Positions 9,372 to 20,149 are shown, counted from the first letter of the stretch. The stretch: 64,000 nucleotides of DNA from Pseudohongiella spirulinae (GCF_001444425.1 NZ_CP013189.1:3224001-3288000); one strand, 5' to 3'. Numbers and translations are program-made. The notes: a model not told the origin generated them from the letters alone.

Positions 9372-11468
9372 TTACCAGATTTTAACGCGCACATCCTCAG
9401 CCCGATACATGCCATCGCCTTCGCGCACGTCAAAGGCCTCATAAAATTCCGGCATATTGGATAGTGTGCCCCGCACCCGGTACATACCCGGTGAGTGCGG
9501 GCCAGTCGTGAGCTGCCTGCGCATGGCCTCCTCACGATACAGGGTGCGCCAGATCTGCCCATATCCCAGAAAGAATCGCTGTTCTCCGCTGAACCCGCCG
9601 ATCACTGGCGCCGGTTCTCCCTGCAGACTGCGCTGCCAGGCCTGGAAGGCCACCGTCAGGCCGCCCAGATCAGCAATATTCTCTCCCAGGGCCAAGGCGC
9701 CCTGAATATTCATGCCTTCAATCGGCTCATAGGCATCAAACTGGTCAATCATTCGCTGCGCACGCTCGCGGAACTGGACCTCATCCTGCTCAGCCCACCA
9801 GTCGCGAAGATTGCCCTCACCATCGGAACGGCGTCCCTGATCGTCAAATCCGTGGGTAATCTCGTGGCCGATAACCGCACCAATGGCGCCATAGTTGACC
9901 GCCTCATCGGCCTCGACATTAAAAAATGGCGGCTGCAGGATACCAGCCGGGAAGACGATTTCATTCATTGTTGGAGAGTAGTAAGCATTTACTGTCTGTG
10001 GTGTCATGAACCACTCTTCACGATCAACGGGCTGACCCAGACGGGCGATGCTGCGCTGAAATTCACAGCGACCAGCATTCATGATGTTCTGCAGCAACTG
10101 ATCAGGGGCGGTCTGCAGGCACTCGTAGTCTCTCCAGACATCCGGATAGGCAATTTTGGTATTGAGACGAGCCAGCTTGGCCTGTGCCTCGACCTTGGTA
10201 TCGGCACTCATCCATTCCAGATTGTCGATCGCCACCTCGAACTGCGCCAGCAGATTCTGTACCAGGTCATCCATCCGATCTTTGGCTTCCTGCTGAAAGT
10301 GACGCTCGACATAAATACGACCGACGGCAAAACCCAACAGGCGGTCTACCATGTCGACAGCACGGCGGTCTCGCGGTCTCTGGGCCTGCAGGCCGCTCAA
10401 CTCCCGACCAAAAAAGTCGTGATGCGCCTGCACAAAGTCTTCCGTCAAATACGGCGCCGCCGAGCGGATCAGGTGATAGTGATGATAGTCGCGCCAGGCC
10501 TGCATGCTGATGTCGCGGTGCATGTCTGCCAGGGCCTGCAAATAAGTCGGCTGACGGACCACCAGAGCATCAATTGACGGCAGCTCTGTGCTGTTCAGAT
10601 AACGCAGCCAGTCGATGCCCGGCACCTGCTCAGCCAGTTCCCGCGGCGTCATGCGGTTGTAGGTGGCGTTGCGGTCACGATTCTGTACCCGGGTCCACTG
10701 AGCTTCAGCCAGCCGCGTCTCTGCATCGATAATACGCTGCGCAGCCCCTTCAGCATCTTCATGCCCGGCCAATTGCAGTAACTCAGCGATATGCAACCTG
10801 TACAGCTCCCGGATCTCGGCAAAGCGGGCATTATCACTCAGGTAGTAATCGCGATCCGGCATGCCCAGCCCTGACTGCGCCAGGGTAGTGATGTAGCTGT
10901 CTGACTGGCGCTGGTCCTGACTGACGCCAAACCCCAGCGGCGCGGCCAGACCGCGTCCCGGCGCCTGGGCCCAGAATTCCAGCAATGCATCATGGTCGCT
11001 CAATGCGGCGATGGCCTGCAGGTCTGCCTGCAAGGGCTGCAGGCCCAGACTGGCGATCGCCGACTCATCCATAAAGGACTGATAGACATCAGCAATCTTC
11101 TGCTGCTCAGCAGTCTGCGCGGCACCAGGACGGGAAAAATCATTGATGATGTCCAGCACACGCTGTTCAGCGTTTTCGCGCAGTTCATCAAAGCTGCCCC
11201 AGCGCGAACGGTCCTCTGGAATTTCCGTGCGGTCGTCCCAACCTCCATTAACGTAGCGATAGAAATCGTCCTGAGGGCGAACTGAGGTATCCATATTCCG
11301 CAGATCAACACCTAGACCCAACACCTGGCTGTTTGACGTTGAGGCGGCCTGTTGGGTATCTGCATTTTGGCTTTGATCAGTTGCCTCCTGTGAACAGGCA
11401 GCTGTTACCAAAAAAGCGCCAGCGACCGTTGCCAGGCGGATGGACCGGATTAATCTGAAACTGGACAT
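9372..11468 (-). CDS. M13 family zinc metallopeptidase lipoprotein
   Basis: This 698-residue protein belongs to the neprilysin/PepO M13 peptidases. A lipoprotein signal (ATVAGAFLVTAAC) predicts an envelope-anchored periplasmic enzyme. The N-terminal M13 domain begins at GVDLRNMDTSVRPQDDFYRYVNGGW. The catalytic segment carries GHEITHGFDDQGR (HExxH), then ENIADLGGL (the third zinc ligand) and the typical end YRAEDVRVKIW. It probably cleaves short peptides. It lies between ftsX and rpoH, which are usually adjacent, so it interrupts a conserved cluster on the opposite strand. Confidence 0.94.
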   Translation of the reverse strand: MSSFRLIRSIRLATVAGAFLVTAACSQEATDQSQNADTQQAASTSNSQVLGLGVDLRNMDTSVRPQDDFYRYVNGGWDDRTEIPEDRSRWGSFDELRENAEQRVLDIINDFSRPGAAQTAEQQKIADVYQSFMDESAIASLGLQPLQADLQAIAALSDHDALLEFWAQAPGRGLAAPLGFGVSQDQRQSDSYITTLAQSGLGMPDRDYYLSDNARFAEIRELYRLHIAELLQLAGHEDAEGAAQRIIDAETRLAEAQWTRVQNRDRNATYNRMTPRELAEQVPGIDWLRYLNSTELPSIDALVVRQPTYLQALADMHRDISMQAWRDYHHYHLIRSAAPYLTEDFVQAHHDFFGRELSGLQAQRPRDRRAVDMVDRLLGFAVGRIYVERHFQQEAKDRMDDLVQNLLAQFEVAIDNLEWMSADTKVEAQAKLARLNTKIAYPDVWRDYECLQTAPDQLLQNIMNAGRCEFQRSIARLGQPVDREEWFMTPQTVNAYYSPTMNEIVFPAGILQPPFFNVEADEAVNYGAIGAVIGHEITHGFDDQGRRSDGEGNLRDWWAEQDEVQFRERAQRMIDQFDAYEPIEGMNIQGALALGENIADLGGLTVAFQAWQRSLQGEPAPVIGGFSGEQRFFLGYGQIWRTLYREEAMRRQLTTGPHSPGMYRVRGTLSNMPEFYEAFDVREGDGMYRAEDVRVKIW

Positions 11469-11590
11469 AGCTCATCACTCATGTAATAAATAGTGCTAGA
11501 ATAAGGTCTGTTGAAGGTCAATAAGAGTCAATAAAATTCTGATTCAGCCAATACTGAGGATCAACTGAAACGTATATGGGCCCAGAGAAT

Positions 11591-12451
<861 letters not shown>

Positions 12452-12470
12452 CGCACTGTCGGCATTGATC

Positions 12471-12500
12471 AAAAGCCGCTGCCTGTTCAGCGGCTTTTTT
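12471..12500 (+). terminator. Rho-independent terminator after rpoH
   Basis: The sequence AAAAGCCGCTG pairs with CAGCGGCTTTT across a six-base loop (CCTGTT) and runs into T residues. The perfect 11-bp stem and T tail begin 19 bases after the rpoH stop, so rpoH is probably monocistronic. Confidence 0.9.
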
Positions 12501-12517
12501 ATTCGGAGAACACCTGA

Positions 12518-12898
12518 ATGTCTGCTGTTTTTATCGCCATTGCTGCCATCAACGGCTTCCTTGCTGTGGGCCTTGGCGCCTTTGCCGCACATGGCCTGCG
12601 AGCCCGTCTGCCAGAAGACCTGCTGGCCATTTTCCAGACCGGCGTGCAATACCAGATGTATCATGCCCTGGCGCTGTTTGGTGTTGGGCTACTGTGTCTG
12701 CACTATCAGGAGTCCGCCCTGCTCAAGGCCAGCGGCTGGGCCTTTCTGGTCGGCATCATCATTTTTTCCGGCAGCCTTTATATCCTCAGTCTAAGTGGCG
12801 TCCGCTGGCTGGGTGCCATTACGCCGATCGGCGGTGTAGCCTTCCTGACTGGCTGGCTGTTGCTGTCAGCAGCCGTGCTGGGCGGTAAGACGGCATGA
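12518..12898 (+). CDS. DUF423 family inner-membrane protein
   Basis: A 126-residue protein with about four membrane helices, matching the YgdD/DUF423 family through the N-terminal AAINGFLAVGLGAFAAHGL and QTGVQYQMYHALALFGVGL segments. The function of the family is unknown. GGAG lies nine bases before the ATG. Its stop overlaps the thiS start (ATGA), so it appears to lead an operon with thiS and thiG. Confidence 0.9.
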   Translation: MSAVFIAIAAINGFLAVGLGAFAAHGLRARLPEDLLAIFQTGVQYQMYHALALFGVGLLCLHYQESALLKASGWAFLVGIIIFSGSLYILSLSGVRWLGAITPIGGVAFLTGWLLLSAAVLGGKTA

Positions 12899-13095
12899 AG
12901 ATCACGGTTAATGGCGATGCGGTTGAACTGCCGGCCGCCAGCTCCATCACTCAACTGCTTGAGCATCTGCACATGACAGGTGGCCGGGTGGCCGTCGAAC
13001 TGAATCAGCAGATTATTCCCCGCAGTCAGCACGCCGAACAGCCGCTAAAGGAAGGTGATGTCGTCGAAATCGTGCACGCCATTGGCGGCGGCTGA
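12895..13095 (+). CDS. thiS: Sulfur carrier protein ThiS
   Basis: ThiS is a ubiquitin-like carrier whose C-terminal Gly-Gly is converted to a thiocarboxylate that donates sulfur to the thiazole of thiamine. The 66-residue protein ends in AIGGG, with the required C-terminal diglycine, and carries the beta-grasp pattern (MKITVNGDAVELP, GDVVEIVHAI). It overlaps the DUF423 gene by four bases and precedes thiG, its acceptor enzyme. Confidence 0.95.
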   Translation: MKITVNGDAVELPAASSITQLLEHLHMTGGRVAVELNQQIIPRSQHAEQPLKEGDVVEIVHAIGGG

Positions 13096-13137
13096 TGCAT
13101 TCAGCCTGTAACTGCCTGAACAAGGACCACAACTATC

Positions 13138-13938
13138 ATGACAAATGTTAACTCCCGCAACGACAAGCCCCTGATTCTGGCTGGCAAGACCTACCAGTCA
13201 CGCCTGATCATTGGCAGCGGCAAATACCAGGATTTTGACCAGAACCTGGCGGCCCTGCAGGCCAGCGGTGCAGAAATGATCACCGTAGCCATCCGCCGCG
13301 TCAATCTGGGCCAGAACAAAGGCGAACCCAATCTGCTGGACGTCATTTCGCCAGACAAATATACCATCCTGCCCAATACCGCTGGCTGCTATACCGCGGC
13401 TGATGCCGTGCGTACCTGCCGCATGGCCCGTGAGCTGCTGGACGGGCACAAGCTGGTCAAGCTGGAAGTGCTGGGCGACCAGAAAACTCTTTATCCCAAT
13501 GTCACCGAAACCCTGGTTGCCGCCGAGCAGCTGGTGGCCGACGGTTTTGACGTAATGGTTTATACCAGTGATGACCCGCTGATTGCCAAGCGACTGGAGG
13601 AGATCGGCTGCATCGCCGTGATGCCGCTGGGTGCGCCCATTGGCTCAGGTCTGGGCATACGCAATCCCTACAATATCCGCATGATTCTGGAGAACGCCAC
13701 GGTACCGATTATCGTGGATGCCGGCGTGGGTACCGCATCTGATGCGACCATTGCCATGGAGCTGGGCTGTGACGGCGTGTTGATGAACACGGCCATTGCA
13801 GAGGCCGGCGACCCTGTATTGATGGCCTCCGCTATGCGCAAGGCCGTGGACAGTGGTCGGGAAGCCTGGCTGGCCGGTCGGATGCCGCGCAAGCTTTATG
13901 CCAGTGCTTCTTCACCGATTGATGGCACATTTTTCTGA
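13138..13938 (+). CDS. thiG: Thiazole synthase
   Basis: ThiG condenses 1-deoxy-D-xylulose 5-phosphate, dehydroglycine and sulfur from ThiS into the thiamine thiazole phosphate. The 266 residues include [12 protein letters not shown], the lysine-bearing strand [10 protein letters not shown], the phosphate-binding [12 protein letters not shown] and [30 protein letters not shown]. Length and order (thiS-thiG) are standard. trmB begins two bases after its stop, as in pseudomonads. Confidence 0.97.
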   Translation: MTNVNSRNDKPLILAGKTYQSRLIIGSGKYQDFDQNLAALQASGAEMITVAIRRVNLGQNKGEPNLLDVISPDKYTILPNTAGCYTAADAVRTCRMARELLDGHKLVKLEVLGDQKTLYPNVTETLVAAEQLVADGFDVMVYTSDDPLIAKRLEEIGCIAVMPLGAPIGSGLGIRNPYNIRMILENATVPIIVDAGVGTASDATIAMELGCDGVLMNTAIAEAGDPVLMASAMRKAVDSGREAWLAGRMPRKLYASASSPIDGTFF

Positions 13939-13939
13939 T

Positions 13940-14710
13940 ATGAGCGACTCACCTATTTCAATCGACCAGCATACATTAAGCGAAGAAGATCAGTCGTCAG
14001 AGACGAAGCAACTACTCACCAACACGGCTCATCACCGACCTTTACGCAGCTTTGTTATCCGCGCCGGCCGGCTGACCACATCCCAGAAAGAAGCTTTGGA
14101 TAAATACTGGGTTGACTATGTCATTGAGCAGACCAAGCAATTGCTTGATCCCGAACAGGTGTTTGGCCGTAAAGCGCCGCTGGTTGTCGAAATTGGCTTC
14201 GGCATGGGCGACTCCCTGGCCGAGATGGCCATGGCCAACCCCGACAAGGATTATATCGGCATCGAGGTACACCGGCCTGGCGTCGGCAAGCTGTTAAATA
14301 CCATCGCCGTGAACGAGATCACGAACCTGCGTATCTATTGCCACGATGCTGTAGAAATTCTACGCGACTGTATCGCCGACCACTCACTGGCAGGTGTGCA
14401 GATTTTTTTCCCCGACCCCTGGCACAAAAAGAAGCACCACAAGCGCCGCCTGATTCAGCCGGCCTTTGTCGAAAAGCTGACCGCCAAACTACAGCCAGGC
14501 GGATTTATCCACCTGGCCACTGACTGGCAGCACTACGCCGAACACATGCTGGAAGTCATGCAGGCCAACCCTGCACTGCACAATACCGCCGGCGCTGACA
14601 CATGGGCCAGCCACACCGGCCGGCCGGAAACCAAGTTCGAGCGCCGGGGTCACCGGCTGGGACACGGCGTCTGGGATCTGGTTTATACATTCAACCCGCC
14701 CCAACCCTGA
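13940..14710 (+). CDS. trmB: tRNA (guanine-N7-)-methyltransferase
   Basis: TrmB makes 7-methylguanosine at position 46 of tRNA. The 256-residue protein shows the SAM site [16 protein letters not shown] and the family hallmark [20 protein letters not shown], followed by [13 protein letters not shown] and TKFERRG. The ATG at 13940 (MSDSPIS) immediately follows the thiG stop; earlier in-frame starts lie inside thiG. The first 40 residues are variable and acidic. Confidence 0.95.
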   Translation: MSDSPISIDQHTLSEEDQSSETKQLLTNTAHHRPLRSFVIRAGRLTTSQKEALDKYWVDYVIEQTKQLLDPEQVFGRKAPLVVEIGFGMGDSLAEMAMANPDKDYIGIEVHRPGVGKLLNTIAVNEITNLRIYCHDAVEILRDCIADHSLAGVQIFFPDPWHKKKHHKRRLIQPAFVEKLTAKLQPGGFIHLATDWQHYAEHMLEVMQANPALHNTAGADTWASHTGRPETKFERRGHRLGHGVWDLVYTFNPPQP

Positions 14711-14809
14711 TTGATCTGATCAGCACGCCGCACTGTCTGGCTTTGCGGCATTAGCTGCGTTATTCTTCGGCACTGGTTTACGGTTCCTATCGCAGGAGAA
14801 CGCACACAG

Positions 14810-16021
14810 ATGGTCACGCTGGTTTCCCCCCTGATCCGCCGCACTTTGCGCTTCAGCTTTCTGACAGCAGGTCTTTTCGCCCTGTCAGCCTGCGGTGTTG
14901 AGGAGCTTCCGGAAAACCCTCCTGCCGGACAACTGAACATGCCCCAGACGGTGGCCTGGTCTGCCTATCCAACCGGCACCGGTGGATACAGCCAGGCAGT
15001 CGCCATTGGCAATATTCTGCAGCGTCAATACGGCGTGAATCTGCGTGTGGTGCCAGGGCGTAATGACGTTTCCCGTCTGGCCACGCTGAACGCTGGTCGA
15101 GTCAATATGTCAGCCGGTGGCTCGGAGGCAGTTTATGCGCAGGAAGGCATTCTCAACTTCGCCGCCCGCATCTGGGGCCCCCAACCCATCCGCGCCCTGC
15201 TCTCCAATTTTTCCACCAGTTGCTCCTTCAGCCTGGCCACTGCGGCAGATGCGGACATCCGCACAGTGGACGACATCAAAGGCAAGCGGGTGACCTTTGT
15301 ACAGGGTGCGCCATCACTCAACAATGCCACCACTGCATTACTGGCCTACGCCAATTTGACCTGGGATGATGTGGAACGTATCGATGTCGGTGGTTATAAC
15401 GCCTCCATTGATGCGGTGATCAACAACCGCGCCGATGTGGCTGGCGGCGCCTGCAACTCACCGCCCTTTATGCGCCTGGACTCCTCGCCTCGCGGGCTGT
15501 TCTGGGTGGAGTTCCCCCCAGATGACGCCGAGGCTGTTGAGCGCGTGCGCAGCCGTCTACCGTGGTATGTGCCGCATGTCGCCACAGAAGGGCCAGCTAT
15601 CGACGTCAATACCGGCATCGAGGTGTTCACCTCGGCTTACCCACTGCTGGTCGCCATGGATGATCTGGACCAGGACATGGTGTATGGCATGACCAAAGTC
15701 ATCGCGGTGCATTACGATGAGTACAAAAACTCCGCCCCGGGTGCCAATGGCTGGCGCATCAACGGCCAGCAACTGGAAAATGCCTTCATCCCCTATCACG
15801 AGGGCGCCATTCGTTACTTCAAGGAAATTGGCATCTGGTCACCCGAAGCCGAAAGCAAGCAACAGGACAACCTGTTTCGCCAGCAGGTACTGATGGAAGC
15901 CTGGCAGGAGTATCTGCCCGGTGCGCCGGAAGACCGTGCGGCCTTTGAAGCAGGCTGGCTGGCACATCGTGAGCAGGCGCTGGAAGCCCGCGGGCTGATC
16001 ACACTGGCCGAAACCCAATAA
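14810..16021 (+). CDS. TAXI-type TRAP transporter solute receptor (lipoprotein)
   Basis: This 403-residue protein is the extracytoplasmic receptor of a TAXI-TRAP transporter. Family features are the early SAYPTGTGGYSQAVAIGNILQ, the GRNDVSRLATLNAGRVNMS segment, and DIKGKRVTFVQGAPS. The signal ends in a lipobox (LSAC), so the receptor is probably membrane-anchored rather than free in the periplasm, as TRAP receptors of Gram-negatives usually are. The ligand cannot be read from sequence; TAXI receptors are often linked to glutamate or other organic acids. The permease gene follows 49 bases downstream. Confidence 0.88.
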   Translation: MVTLVSPLIRRTLRFSFLTAGLFALSACGVEELPENPPAGQLNMPQTVAWSAYPTGTGGYSQAVAIGNILQRQYGVNLRVVPGRNDVSRLATLNAGRVNMSAGGSEAVYAQEGILNFAARIWGPQPIRALLSNFSTSCSFSLATAADADIRTVDDIKGKRVTFVQGAPSLNNATTALLAYANLTWDDVERIDVGGYNASIDAVINNRADVAGGACNSPPFMRLDSSPRGLFWVEFPPDDAEAVERVRSRLPWYVPHVATEGPAIDVNTGIEVFTSAYPLLVAMDDLDQDMVYGMTKVIAVHYDEYKNSAPGANGWRINGQQLENAFIPYHEGAIRYFKEIGIWSPEAESKQQDNLFRQQVLMEAWQEYLPGAPEDRAAFEAGWLAHREQALEARGLITLAETQ

Positions 16022-16070
16022 GCATCGCCCTGAGCCTTAATTTTTAACCGTTTACAATAAGAAATCTCTC

Positions 16071-18077
16071 ATGACAAACAGCATTGTTCCGCCGATCAAA
16101 CCCAAAGACGACGAAAAAGACGAGGGAGAACTGCCTGCCATTGGCCGCTACCGTGAGCTGGCCACAAAATGGCGCGCCGTCATGGCCGTGCTGACGGCTC
16201 TGGCCACCTTGCTGGCCACCAACCAGATTTTTGCGCTGGGCTTTTTCATCGATTACACCATGCTGGACGGGCGTTATCTGTACCTGATCACCGGACTGAT
16301 GCTGATCATGGTGTTTATCACCTTCCCTTCGCACAAGAGCAACCTGAACTTTGTGCCCTGGTATGACAAGGTCATTATCGGGCTGATCGCCGTCATATTT
16401 TCCTATTTCGCCTTTAACGCCGAGCGAATTATTCTGGATGCCTGGGAATACGCGGCTCCCGTGCAGGGCATCGTGCTGGCCCTGGTAACCTGGGTGATTA
16501 TTCTGGAAGCTGGCAGGCGGGCAGGCGGCTGGCCGATCTTTTTTATCGTGCTGACGCTATCGCTGTATCCCACGTATGCCGACAAGATGCCGGCCGTCAT
16601 TGCCGGTATCGGTATGCCTGTACACGATGTCGCGATCTTCCACGTGCTGGGTGAAGAGAGTGTCTTTGGTGTGGCGCTTAACTCCTTTGCCATGCTGGTG
16701 TTTGGTTTCATCCTGTTTGGCGTGTCGCTGCAATACACCGGCGGCGGCCCCTTCTTCATCAACCTGGCCTTTGCCCTGCTCGGTCACATGCGCGGCGGTC
16801 CGGCCAAGGTGGCTATCTTCTCCAGTGGTCTGATGGGCTCCATGAGTGGCGGCCCGATCACTAACGTACTGACCACCGGGCCGTTGTCCATTCCGGCCAT
16901 GCGCCGGGTTGGCTTCTCCAGAGGATACGCCTCGGGCGTTGAGGCCTGCGCCTCCACTGGCGGCGTGTTGATGCCGCCGATCATGGGTGCCACCGCCTTT
17001 GTCATGGCCAGCTTCCTTGGCGTGAGTTACGTCACCATCGCGGTGGCGGCCATCGTGCCCTCCGTGCTGTACTTCTTTGGCCTGTTCATGCAGATCGATG
17101 CGTATTCAGCCCGTAATGAATTGAAGGGCTTGCCCAAAGAGGAGTTGCCACGGCTGGGGCAGGTCTTCAAAGAGGGTTGGTACTTTATCGCGGTGTTTGT
17201 AATTCTGACGGTGATGCTGGTGTACATGCAGCGTGAAGCCACCGCGCCGTTTATCGCCACAGCCGCACTGTTGATTATCAATCAGTTCACGTCACATCGC
17301 ATGGATCTGAAGAAGTTCATGCTCATGGTGGCCGCCACCGGCCGCCTGATGGCTGAACTGGCAGGCATTCTGGCGGCCATCGGCCTGATCGTGGGTGCGC
17401 TGGCAGTGACTGGCATGGCCGGTACGCTGGCCAATGATCTGGTCTATCTGGCCGGCGATAATATTCTGGTGCTGTTGATCATGGGCGCCATTACCAGCTT
17501 TGTGCTGGGTATTGGCATGACGGTCACTGCCGCCTATATATTCCTGGCCATCGTGCTGGCGCCGGCGCTGATCAACGCGGGACTCGATCCGCTGGCTTCG
17601 CACATGTTCATCATGTACTGGGGCATGCTCAGCTTTATCACCCCGCCTGTGGCACTGGCGGCCTTCGCTGCGGCATCTGTAGCGCAGGTGTCGCCCATGC
17701 GGGCTGGCTGGGAGGCCATGCGCCTGGGTGCCATTATCTACTTCATCCCCTTCTTCTTTGTCTTCAACCCGGCATTGCTGCTGCAAGGCTCATTCGGGGA
17801 AGCGGCCTTGCTGATCAGCACAGCTCTGCTGGGTGTCGCTTTGCTCTCTGCCGGTCTGCAGGGTTATCTGCTGGGATTTGGACGCCTGGGTGAAGGTCGA
17901 CTGGGGCTGATTGGGCGGGGCTTCGTCTGCGTATCGGGTCTGGCGCTGGCGGCACCATCAGGCGGTATGCTGGGGCTGAATCAGGCCATGCTACTGGGCG
18001 TGAGCATCGTTTTGCTTATAGCCGGCATGACCATCGCCATTGCCCAGCGAAAATCAGCGCAGAGCCAGGCTGTCTGA
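16071..18077 (+). CDS. TRAP transporter fused permease (4TM/12TM)
   Basis: A 668-residue membrane protein in which the small (DctQ-like, four helices) and large (DctM-like, twelve helices) TRAP subunits are fused, as is usual for TAXI systems. Recognisable DctM segments are FSSGLMGSMSGGPITNVLTTGPLSIPAMRR, EACASTGGVLMPPIMGATAFVMA and MYWGMLSFITPPVALAAFAAA. It uses an ion gradient to import the ligand delivered by the lipoprotein receptor encoded immediately upstream. The last 100 residues add further hydrophobic helices. Confidence 0.93.
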   Translation: MTNSIVPPIKPKDDEKDEGELPAIGRYRELATKWRAVMAVLTALATLLATNQIFALGFFIDYTMLDGRYLYLITGLMLIMVFITFPSHKSNLNFVPWYDKVIIGLIAVIFSYFAFNAERIILDAWEYAAPVQGIVLALVTWVIILEAGRRAGGWPIFFIVLTLSLYPTYADKMPAVIAGIGMPVHDVAIFHVLGEESVFGVALNSFAMLVFGFILFGVSLQYTGGGPFFINLAFALLGHMRGGPAKVAIFSSGLMGSMSGGPITNVLTTGPLSIPAMRRVGFSRGYASGVEACASTGGVLMPPIMGATAFVMASFLGVSYVTIAVAAIVPSVLYFFGLFMQIDAYSARNELKGLPKEELPRLGQVFKEGWYFIAVFVILTVMLVYMQREATAPFIATAALLIINQFTSHRMDLKKFMLMVAATGRLMAELAGILAAIGLIVGALAVTGMAGTLANDLVYLAGDNILVLLIMGAITSFVLGIGMTVTAAYIFLAIVLAPALINAGLDPLASHMFIMYWGMLSFITPPVALAAFAAASVAQVSPMRAGWEAMRLGAIIYFIPFFFVFNPALLLQGSFGEAALLISTALLGVALLSAGLQGYLLGFGRLGEGRLGLIGRGFVCVSGLALAAPSGGMLGLNQAMLLGVSIVLLIAGMTIAIAQRKSAQSQAV

Positions 18078-18089
18078 CAACAGCCCGGC

Positions 18090-18860
18090 CTAGAACCACA
18101 AGCGGTGCTCGTTATCCTTTAACCAGCCGACATAACGCTGGTAGTCGGGGCAGACTTTTGCCACCGCCTGCCAGTAAACGGCTGAGTGATTCATGTGCAA
18201 CAAATGGCAGACTTCATGAGCAATCATGTAGTCAATCACGCCATCCGGCGCCAGCATGATCAGCCAGTTGTACTGTATCCGCCCGCCCGACGTGCAGTGG
18301 CCCCATTTGCTACGCGTTTTGCGGAGCACCACTTCTTTAAGCTTGTGCCCCACACCCAGATATTCAGCCAATGCGCGCGTCCTGGCCGGTAAATAATCTT
18401 TAGCCTGCTGCTGCAGCCAACGCTTCAGTACCTGCGCAGCCGCAGACTGCTGGTCAACACGCCCCCCCTTTACACCGGGACCACAGATGCGCATTGTGTG
18501 AGGGGAGTCCAGCGGAGCAAGAATGACGCCGGAGCGGGCGCTGTCGCACAATTCGATGTTTAACAGCCGGGCCTTGTACAGGATCTGCCCACCATCAGAC
18601 AGGCTCAATCGTTCCGAATGACGTTGCTGCTTTTCCTGGACCTTGCGCAGCACCCAGCCGCGGTGCTTGTCCAGGAACTTCAGGATATCACCCCGGCCCA
18701 CAAAGGCCGGCGCCCGGACCTCAATCAGATCATGGCGCACATGCACCGCCAAACTTTTGCGACGGCTGCGCACCAGGCGACAATCCAGCGGCAAATCGGC
18801 AACAGCCAGATGTTCAATCTGCCTGGATTCCATGCCTGTCTGCAATCTGCGCGTTAACAT
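18090..18860 (-). CDS. YgjP-like (DUF45) zinc metallopeptidase
   Basis: The 256-residue protein matches the YgjP/DUF45 family: an N-terminal beta region (RRKSLAVHVRHDLIEVRAP, FLDKHRGWVLRKV), RSKWGHCTSGGRIQYNWLIMLAP, and the metal-binding YMIAHEVCHLLHMNHSAVYW (HExxH and a third His) ending with the family tail GWLKDNEHRLWF. The cellular role is unknown. The start at 18860 is uncertain; an in-frame ATG nine codons later is possible. It converges on the TRAP permease and diverges from the HIT gene. Confidence 0.9.
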   Translation of the reverse strand: MLTRRLQTGMESRQIEHLAVADLPLDCRLVRSRRKSLAVHVRHDLIEVRAPAFVGRGDILKFLDKHRGWVLRKVQEKQQRHSERLSLSDGGQILYKARLLNIELCDSARSGVILAPLDSPHTMRICGPGVKGGRVDQQSAAAQVLKRWLQQQAKDYLPARTRALAEYLGVGHKLKEVVLRKTRSKWGHCTSGGRIQYNWLIMLAPDGVIDYMIAHEVCHLLHMNHSAVYWQAVAKVCPDYQRYVGWLKDNEHRLWF

Positions 18861-18960
18861 CCGCGAAGTCCCGCCGCTGCCTGCTCTTTCGTCGGTTGGA
18901 CTGTACCACGAATTGCCTCATAATAGCGCCTTCCATAGCCGCTACCCGGATGATCCGCTA

Positions 18961-19383
18961 ATGAGCAGCCTGTTTACACAAATCCGCCTGGGACAGCTTC
19001 CCGGTCATCTGCTGTGGGATGATGGCCGCTGTTTTGCCATCCTGACCATTAAACCGATCAATGAAGGCCATCTGCAGCTTATCCCTCACGAAGAGGTCGA
19101 TCACTGGGATGATATGTCGCCGGAATTGACTGCACACATTTTTCAGGTTGCCAGCACCCTGTCGAAAACGCTTCGCAAGCTGTTTCCCTGCGAAAAAACC
19201 GGACTGATGATCGCGGGACTGGAGGTCCGGCATGCCCACCTTCACCTGTTCCCCATCAACGCCATCAGTGACCTGGATTTCTCTAAAGCCAAGGACCGCG
19301 CTGATGATGCACAGAAACTGACGGCTGATAAAATCCGGGCAGCACTGCAAGAGCAGGGCCTGACCTCCGTGCCTGCCGACTGA
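18961..19383 (+). CDS. HIT family nucleotide-binding protein
   Basis: A 140-residue histidine-triad protein. The triad is RHAHLHLFPI near residue 95, preceded by INEGHLQLIPHEEV. HIT proteins hydrolyse or transfer nucleotide conjugates such as AMP-linked substrates; the substrate here is unknown. The start at 18961 fits the family N-terminus. It is followed after 16 bases by cmoA and may share its promoter. Confidence 0.88.
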   Translation: MSSLFTQIRLGQLPGHLLWDDGRCFAILTIKPINEGHLQLIPHEEVDHWDDMSPELTAHIFQVASTLSKTLRKLFPCEKTGLMIAGLEVRHAHLHLFPINAISDLDFSKAKDRADDAQKLTADKIRAALQEQGLTSVPAD

Positions 19384-19399
19384 GAACTGCAGACTGACA

Positions 19400-20149
19400 A
19401 TGACCCGATCCCCTGATACACCACCGCTTAAAGACAATATCTTTGCCGACCCGCAGTCGCGCAGCGACTTCGTGTTCGATGAAAAGGTAGCGGCTGTTTT
19501 TACCGACATGATCAACCGCTCCGTGCCCGGCTACGGCACCATCCTGTCCATGATTGGTGTGCTGGCCGCGCGTTACTGCACCCCCGGCAGCCACATTTAT
19601 GATCTGGGCTGCTCACTGGGCGGCGCCAGCCTGGCCATGGCACACCAGATAGAGCACAGCGACTATCGGCTGCTGGCCATCGATAATTCGCCGGCCATGA
19701 CAACTCGCCTGCAAAAGCGCCTGCAAGAACCTGACTCTGCCGGGCTGCCCATTGAAGTAGTGTGCCAGGATATTTGCGAGTCACAGATCAGCAACGCCTC
19801 TGTGGTCGTCCTTAACTTCACCCTGCAGTTCATTGCTCCAGCCAAACGCCAGGCCCTGGTGCAGAAGATCGCCGATGGCATGCGCCCCGGCGGCATTCTG
19901 ATTCTGTCGGAGAAAATACGTTTCCCCGCTGATGACCTGAATGAGCTGTTTATTGATCTATACCATCAGTTCAAACGCGCCCAGGGGTATTCAGAAATGG
20001 AAGTGGCACAAAAACGCACTGCCCTGGAAAACGTGCTGATACCAGAGACCATCGAGGCGCACAAGAACAGGCTGTCCCAGGTTGGATTCCGCTCCTGTGA
20101 TGTGTGGTTTCAATGCTTCAACTTCACATCCATGGTGGCTGTGCGCTGA
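19400..20149 (+). CDS. cmoA: Carboxy-S-adenosyl-L-methionine synthase
   Basis: CmoA converts S-adenosylmethionine and prephenate to carboxy-SAM, the donor for wobble uridine-34 modification. The 249 residues carry DNIFADPQSRSDFVFDEKVAAVFTDMI, the SAM-binding IYDLGCSLGGASLAMA and LNFTLQFIAP. The stop overlaps the cmoB start (ATGA), so product and consumer are coupled. Confidence 0.96.
   Translation: MTRSPDTPPLKDNIFADPQSRSDFVFDEKVAAVFTDMINRSVPGYGTILSMIGVLAARYCTPGSHIYDLGCSLGGASLAMAHQIEHSDYRLLAIDNSPAMTTRLQKRLQEPDSAGLPIEVVCQDICESQISNASVVVLNFTLQFIAPAKRQALVQKIADGMRPGGILILSEKIRFPADDLNELFIDLYHQFKRAQGYSEMEVAQKRTALENVLIPETIEAHKNRLSQVGFRSCDVWFQCFNFTSMVAVR

Noticed and set aside
9495-10577. 360-codon open frame opposite the M13 peptidase gene
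   Set aside because: It is the antisense of a well-supported peptidase with all catalytic motifs and has no recognisable product.
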